Source: Chloroflexota bacterium (GTDB lineage Bacteria > Chloroflexota > Dehalococcoidia > Lucifugimonadales > QGNO01). From it: a stretch of 59,322 nt of DNA. Under the pieces are notes generated by a model. The model was not told the DNA's origin. It ran no database searches and worked only from the letters and a program-made list of their open reading frames with translations. Below are positions 56,889-59,322 of the stretch, piece after piece; position 1 is the first letter of the stretch; the number at the start of each line of letters is the position of its first letter. The stretch is taken from contig QGNO01000007.1 in the NCBI GenBank assembly GCA_003228195.2, forward strand, positions 1 to 59,322, given 5' to 3'. The position numbers and the translations under genes were made by a program.

Positions 56889-57386
56889 ATGGGTAGAAGT
56901 TATTGGGCTGTAGTGTTGACTCCTGAAAACTTTTTAATCACTAAACAGAAGGGATTCAAATTACAGGGTTTGAAGAGCACTCAAAAGAAAAAGGTTCGCC
57001 GAATTGATGTTGGGGATCGAATGTTGTTCTACATTACGGAACAGCAGGTATTCGGAGCTGTAGCGACAGTAACATCAGCGTTTTTTGAGGACACCACAAA
57101 GGTTTGGAGCAGCCACGATGTCAATGAAGATTTTCGATATAGAGTGAACATCGAACCGGATTTTGTGCTTGAAGAATCTGAATATATTGATGCGCATCAG
57201 ATAGTGCCACGTATGGACTTTGTTAAGAAATGGATACCCGAGTTTTGGCCGTTGGCGTTCGTTGGCGATTTGCATATTATACCTAAAGTCGATTTGCTTT
57301 TGATAGAGAGCGAAATGGAAAAGATTCATCGCAGAAACCCTCGCAAGAATAATTGGGGAAGCAAAAAATCAACAAAGATTTCGTGA
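56889..57386 (+). CDS. EVE-domain protein
   Basis: A 165-residue PUA-fold protein. SYWAVVLTPENFLI at the N-terminus, the basic turn KKVRRIDVGDRMLFYITEQQVFGAVATV (about residues 32-59 in two blocks) and WPLAFVG later match EVE domains. These bind modified bases in DNA or RNA. The ATG at 56889 is preferred because GGAG lies six nucleotides upstream; an ATG four codons earlier has its AGAGG too close. It might recognise modified nucleotides, but no partner nuclease is adjacent. Confidence 0.8.
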   Translation: MGRSYWAVVLTPENFLITKQKGFKLQGLKSTQKKKVRRIDVGDRMLFYITEQQVFGAVATVTSAFFEDTTKVWSSHDVNEDFRYRVNIEPDFVLEESEYIDAHQIVPRMDFVKKWIPEFWPLAFVGDLHIIPKVDLLLIESEMEKIHRRNPRKNNWGSKKSTKIS

Positions 57387-57490
57387 TCGAAGCAGATCAC
57401 CGATTATTTTCAAACTGGGAGCCGCAATCAGGGCATTGGTTTTTGGGTATGATCAAAAGTGCAGCCCCCGTTTTTTGTTACGGTTAAACT

Positions 57491-58021
57491 ATGATACATC
57501 GCATAATTAGAGCTTGTTTATTAGACGGAAATCTTTATTACGAACTGGCAGAAGATCAACGGGCTACGTTTCAGGCTTTTATTGTTGTATTACTAGGTGC
57601 TTTGTCAGTAACACTGGGGTTAGTATTTGGAGCCGCAATCGAGGTCGATCAACATGGTAAAGTGTTGATTGCTACACGGACCATTATAGTTGCAATATCT
57701 TCATGGTTTATAGTCGGATTGTTCGCTACCATAATAGGTAGATTGCTTAAAAGAAAGACTCGACTCAATTACATGCTAAGTTCTTTGGGATTTGCATATG
57801 CACCTAAGTTGTTTTCGATTTTCGTAGCGGTGGCATATTTCAGTGATTTTTTGGCTTTGGTGTTGAACACGATGATCGTCTTGGCTTGGATCCCTTTTAA
57901 CGTGGCTAGAGGAGTCAGCAGGACTATAGATATGCCTTTTTCGGTTGGACTTTGGATTAGTCTAGTGGGGCTAATAGCCACTATAGCATTTGAAAAGAAA
58001 TTGATTGAATTGATGCTTTAG
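57491..58021 (+). CDS. Yip1-like membrane protein
   Basis: A 176-residue protein with about five hydrophobic helices and a short charged N-terminus (IIRACLLDGNLYYELAEDQ). The layout and the LSSLGFAYAPKLFSI segment (about 97-111) resemble the Yip1 family, found in many bacterial membranes without a settled function. No Shine-Dalgarno sequence is visible before the ATG. The 3' end overlaps the predicted promoter of the next gene. A role in membrane organisation is only a guess. Confidence 0.6.
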   Translation: MIHRIIRACLLDGNLYYELAEDQRATFQAFIVVLLGALSVTLGLVFGAAIEVDQHGKVLIATRTIIVAISSWFIVGLFATIIGRLLKRKTRLNYMLSSLGFAYAPKLFSIFVAVAYFSDFLALVLNTMIVLAWIPFNVARGVSRTIDMPFSVGLWISLVGLIATIAFEKKLIELML

Positions 58022-58028
58022 GTATAAT
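58001..58028 (+). promoter_or_regulatory. Candidate promoter of the flippase-like gene
   Basis: TTGATT (58001-58006), a 16-nt spacer and a perfect TATAAT (58023-58028) lie at the end of the Yip1-like gene, 25 nt ahead of the next start codon. Confidence 0.45.
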
Positions 58029-58052
58029 TAAACTCCGGTCTCCTAGGTTTTA

Positions 58053-59069
58053 ATGGACTTATCTATAATAGTGGCAAAGCAAAAAAAAGCGTTTCGAGCT
58101 TACTTACTTCCGTTTCAAATTGTCGTTGGTGTGGGTTTGAGCGGGACCCTGATCTGGTTAATGATCAAGGGATTGGAATGGAAAGAGCTTATTCATACGC
58201 TTAGTGCATTTCCGGTACACCTTTTTCTTTTAGCACTCGCTGTCTTTTTGATTGGTATAGCTGCTCGGGCTATGAGGTGGTACGTGCTTTTGAGGGGAGA
58301 GCGGATAAGTTTTACCCGTTTATTTCTCATACAAAATGCCGGTATAGGATTGAATAATTTATCTCCTGTGCGGTTGGTAAGTGAACCGGTGCAACTAGCG
58401 ATGGTTATTAGGGGTGGTGGGGTAAATTCAGCAACAGCATTGGCGACCCTTGTAATTGAGCACCTGATGGATGTGTTTGCGGTTGGGTCGATCTTGGCAG
58501 TCAGCATGATATTAATACCTGAGCTGAGGGGGTTTAGTATTCAGTTAGGGGCAGTGATAATTCTTGCACTAATCACCCTGCTTGTTTTACTTGCTATAGC
58601 TAAGGGGATGGATGCCGTTCCAGGGTCTAACAGAATACCGTTTCTCAAAAGGGCACTGGCGGCTGTTAAGTCCGTGGGTAATTCACCGGTAAATCTTTTC
58701 GTTTCTTTTCTTTCCACTGTCACACATTGGGGATTACTTAGTTTGAGTGGGTGGATTATAGGCTATGGTTTGGGTATAGACATACCAGTGGCAGCCATGA
58801 TAGTGCTCATTATGGGGGGCGTATTTTTCGTCTCAATTGTCCCATCGGCACCTGGCGGTATTGGCACTTTTCACGGCGCCGTTGTGTTTACGATGGGGAG
58901 ACTGGGTATTTTTGGAGAACCGGCTTTAATTTTTGCGTTTATTGTTCACGTAATTTTGTTTGTCCCATCCACGTTAGTGGCTGTTTTCGTACTTCCACGT
59001 GAGGGAATCAAGCTTTTTGGTAAGCTTGAAAATAAGGTGGCCGATGAGAAAGGTGAAGAGCTATCGTAG
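58053..59069 (+). CDS. LPG-synthase-TM / UPF0104 flippase-like membrane protein
   Basis: A 338-residue polytopic protein with about eight hydrophobic helices. ARAMRWYVLLRGERISF (about 70-86), NNLSPVRLVSEPVQLAM (about 103-119) and VPSAPGGIGTFHGAVVF (about 264-280) are the signature blocks of the lysylphosphatidylglycerol-synthase TM domain (UPF0104/YbhN) family. These move or modify lipid-linked molecules in the membrane. The catalytic soluble domain of MprF is absent, so a flippase-type role is more likely. The next gene begins within its last codons (26-nt overlap). Confidence 0.85.
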   Translation: MDLSIIVAKQKKAFRAYLLPFQIVVGVGLSGTLIWLMIKGLEWKELIHTLSAFPVHLFLLALAVFLIGIAARAMRWYVLLRGERISFTRLFLIQNAGIGLNNLSPVRLVSEPVQLAMVIRGGGVNSATALATLVIEHLMDVFAVGSILAVSMILIPELRGFSIQLGAVIILALITLLVLLAIAKGMDAVPGSNRIPFLKRALAAVKSVGNSPVNLFVSFLSTVTHWGLLSLSGWIIGYGLGIDIPVAAMIVLIMGGVFFVSIVPSAPGGIGTFHGAVVFTMGRLGIFGEPALIFAFIVHVILFVPSTLVAVFVLPREGIKLFGKLENKVADEKGEELS

Positions 59070-59322
59070 CGACGTTGGATTGAAGAGAATTATTCTGGTT
59101 ATCCCAAAGGCATTGACCTGTAAACTTGTAGGGTTAGTTCTTATAGGTAATCTAATCGCTGGGTCCGGGTGTTCTATTAACTCGGATCGGCCCGCTAATT
59201 TAACGTCTGAGTTGTATGCTACGGCTACTATATCCGATGCTTATGTGGTTCAGCCGGAGCCAACTAAAGAGACCCCAGTTATAGTATCTTCCCCTTCCCC
59301 TTCCCCTTCCCCTTCCCCTTCC
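59044..59322 (+). CDS. Putative lipoprotein (partial, 5' part)
   Basis: An open frame starts at ATG 59044, inside the end of the flippase-like gene, with AGGTGG three nucleotides upstream. It runs off the right edge after 93 codons. The N-terminus is basic, followed by a hydrophobic stretch (about 29-42) ending in a cysteine in GSGC, a weak lipobox. A Thr/Pro/Ser-rich region follows and ends in a Ser-Pro repeat encoded by (TTCCCC)n, a typical surface tether. The function is unknown. It is not interrupted within the window. Confidence 0.6.
   Translation, partial: MRKVKSYRSDVGLKRIILVIPKALTCKLVGLVLIGNLIAGSGCSINSDRPANLTSELYATATISDAYVVQPEPTKETPVIVSSPSPSPSPSPS
59289..59322 (+). repeat. Hexanucleotide repeat (TTCCCC)n at the window edge
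   Basis: At least five and a half copies of TTCCCC end the window, encoding Ser-Pro dipeptides in frame with the lipoprotein. The period of six bases keeps the frame whatever the copy number. The window ends inside the repeat, so its true length is unknown. Confidence 0.9.

Noticed and set aside
57387-57490. A CPDCG zinc-knuckle-like stretch on the minus strand between the EVE and Yip1-like genes
   Set aside because: The open frame is under 30 codons, has no ATG and is bounded by stops; probably chance.

Overview
The window looks like a chromosomal segment of a free-living bacterium of moderate-to-low GC. Its gene content resembles marine Chloroflexota of the SAR202/Dehalococcoidia type. That placement is an inference from the mix of genes: tandem MaoC-like proteins, L-2-hydroxyglutarate oxidase, leaderless Asp-box protein, peptide transporter, DUF1015 protein, T-box-controlled ilv-leu operon, and class V aminotransferase coupled to SerA. 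I saw no phage, insertion sequence, CRISPR array or rRNA. One tRNA gene, tRNA-Gln(UUG), is present.

Layout. 1-4.5 kb (minus): two MaoC/FAS1-like dehydratases in tandem (one cut by the edge), an MFS carrier and an L-2-hydroxyglutarate oxidase. 4.6 kb: tRNA-Gln. 4.7-11.9 kb (minus): a solute-binding lipoprotein and two permeases of a peptide/nickel-type ABC importer, then a 1041-residue Asp-box protein. 12.1-14.8 kb (plus): an ECF S-component-like membrane protein, a DUF4430 lipoprotein, a histidine phosphatase and an M55 D-aminopeptidase. 14.8-16.8 kb (minus): a YyaL/SSP411 protein. 17.15-18.7 kb (plus): a selenophosphate synthetase with an in-frame UGA at its catalytic position, then a JAMM (M67) peptidase. 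18.7-26.5 kb (minus): AroM, LeuB, an InhA-like metalloprotease lipoprotein, Pth, a trans-sulfuration PLP enzyme and LigA. 26.6-28.8 kb (plus): DUF1015 and MetF. 28.8-35.8 kb (minus): SerA with its aminotransferase, then CPBP protease-TrpA-AroH-RibF-TyrS. 35.9-43.3 kb (plus): a T-box leader and ilvB-ilvN-ilvC-leuA-leuC-leuD. 43.4-48.0 kb (plus): two ADP-forming acyl-CoA-synthetase-like subunits, an MFS carrier and Tgt. 48.0-49.9 kb (minus): ThrC, a NIL-domain protein and a MoaD/ThiS-like carrier. 50.1-54.8 kb: QueG and MetH, converging. 54.9-55.6 kb: a frameshifted EamA/DMT transporter. 55.7-59.3 kb (plus): a dienelactone-hydrolase-like protein, an EVE-domain protein, a Yip1-like protein, an LPG-synthase/flippase-like protein and the start of a lipoprotein.

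How the genes fit together. Much of the segment serves amino-acid and one-carbon metabolism: branched-chain amino acids, serine, threonine, methionine (trans-sulfuration enzyme, MetF, cobalamin-dependent MetH), and tryptophan/chorismate branches. MetH needs cobalamin, and the ECF-S/DUF4430/phosphatase cluster is a plausible but unproven corrinoid-related unit. Queuosine modification is represented by Tgt and QueG.

Most interesting points. (i) SelD reads through a UGA at the active-site position, with a SECIS-like hairpin downstream. (ii) The MoaD-like carrier ends in Gly-Gly-Ser-Ile, so it would need trimming, and a JAMM peptidase of the right family lies in the window beside selD. Together they suggest a protein-thiocarboxylate sulfur (or selenium) transfer system. 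(iii) The annotated-looking ATG of the DppB-type permease is buried in an 11-bp hairpin, so a downstream TTG is the likely start. (iv) ligA and the DUF1015 gene face each other through a perfect 10-bp inverted repeat containing two extended -10 elements.
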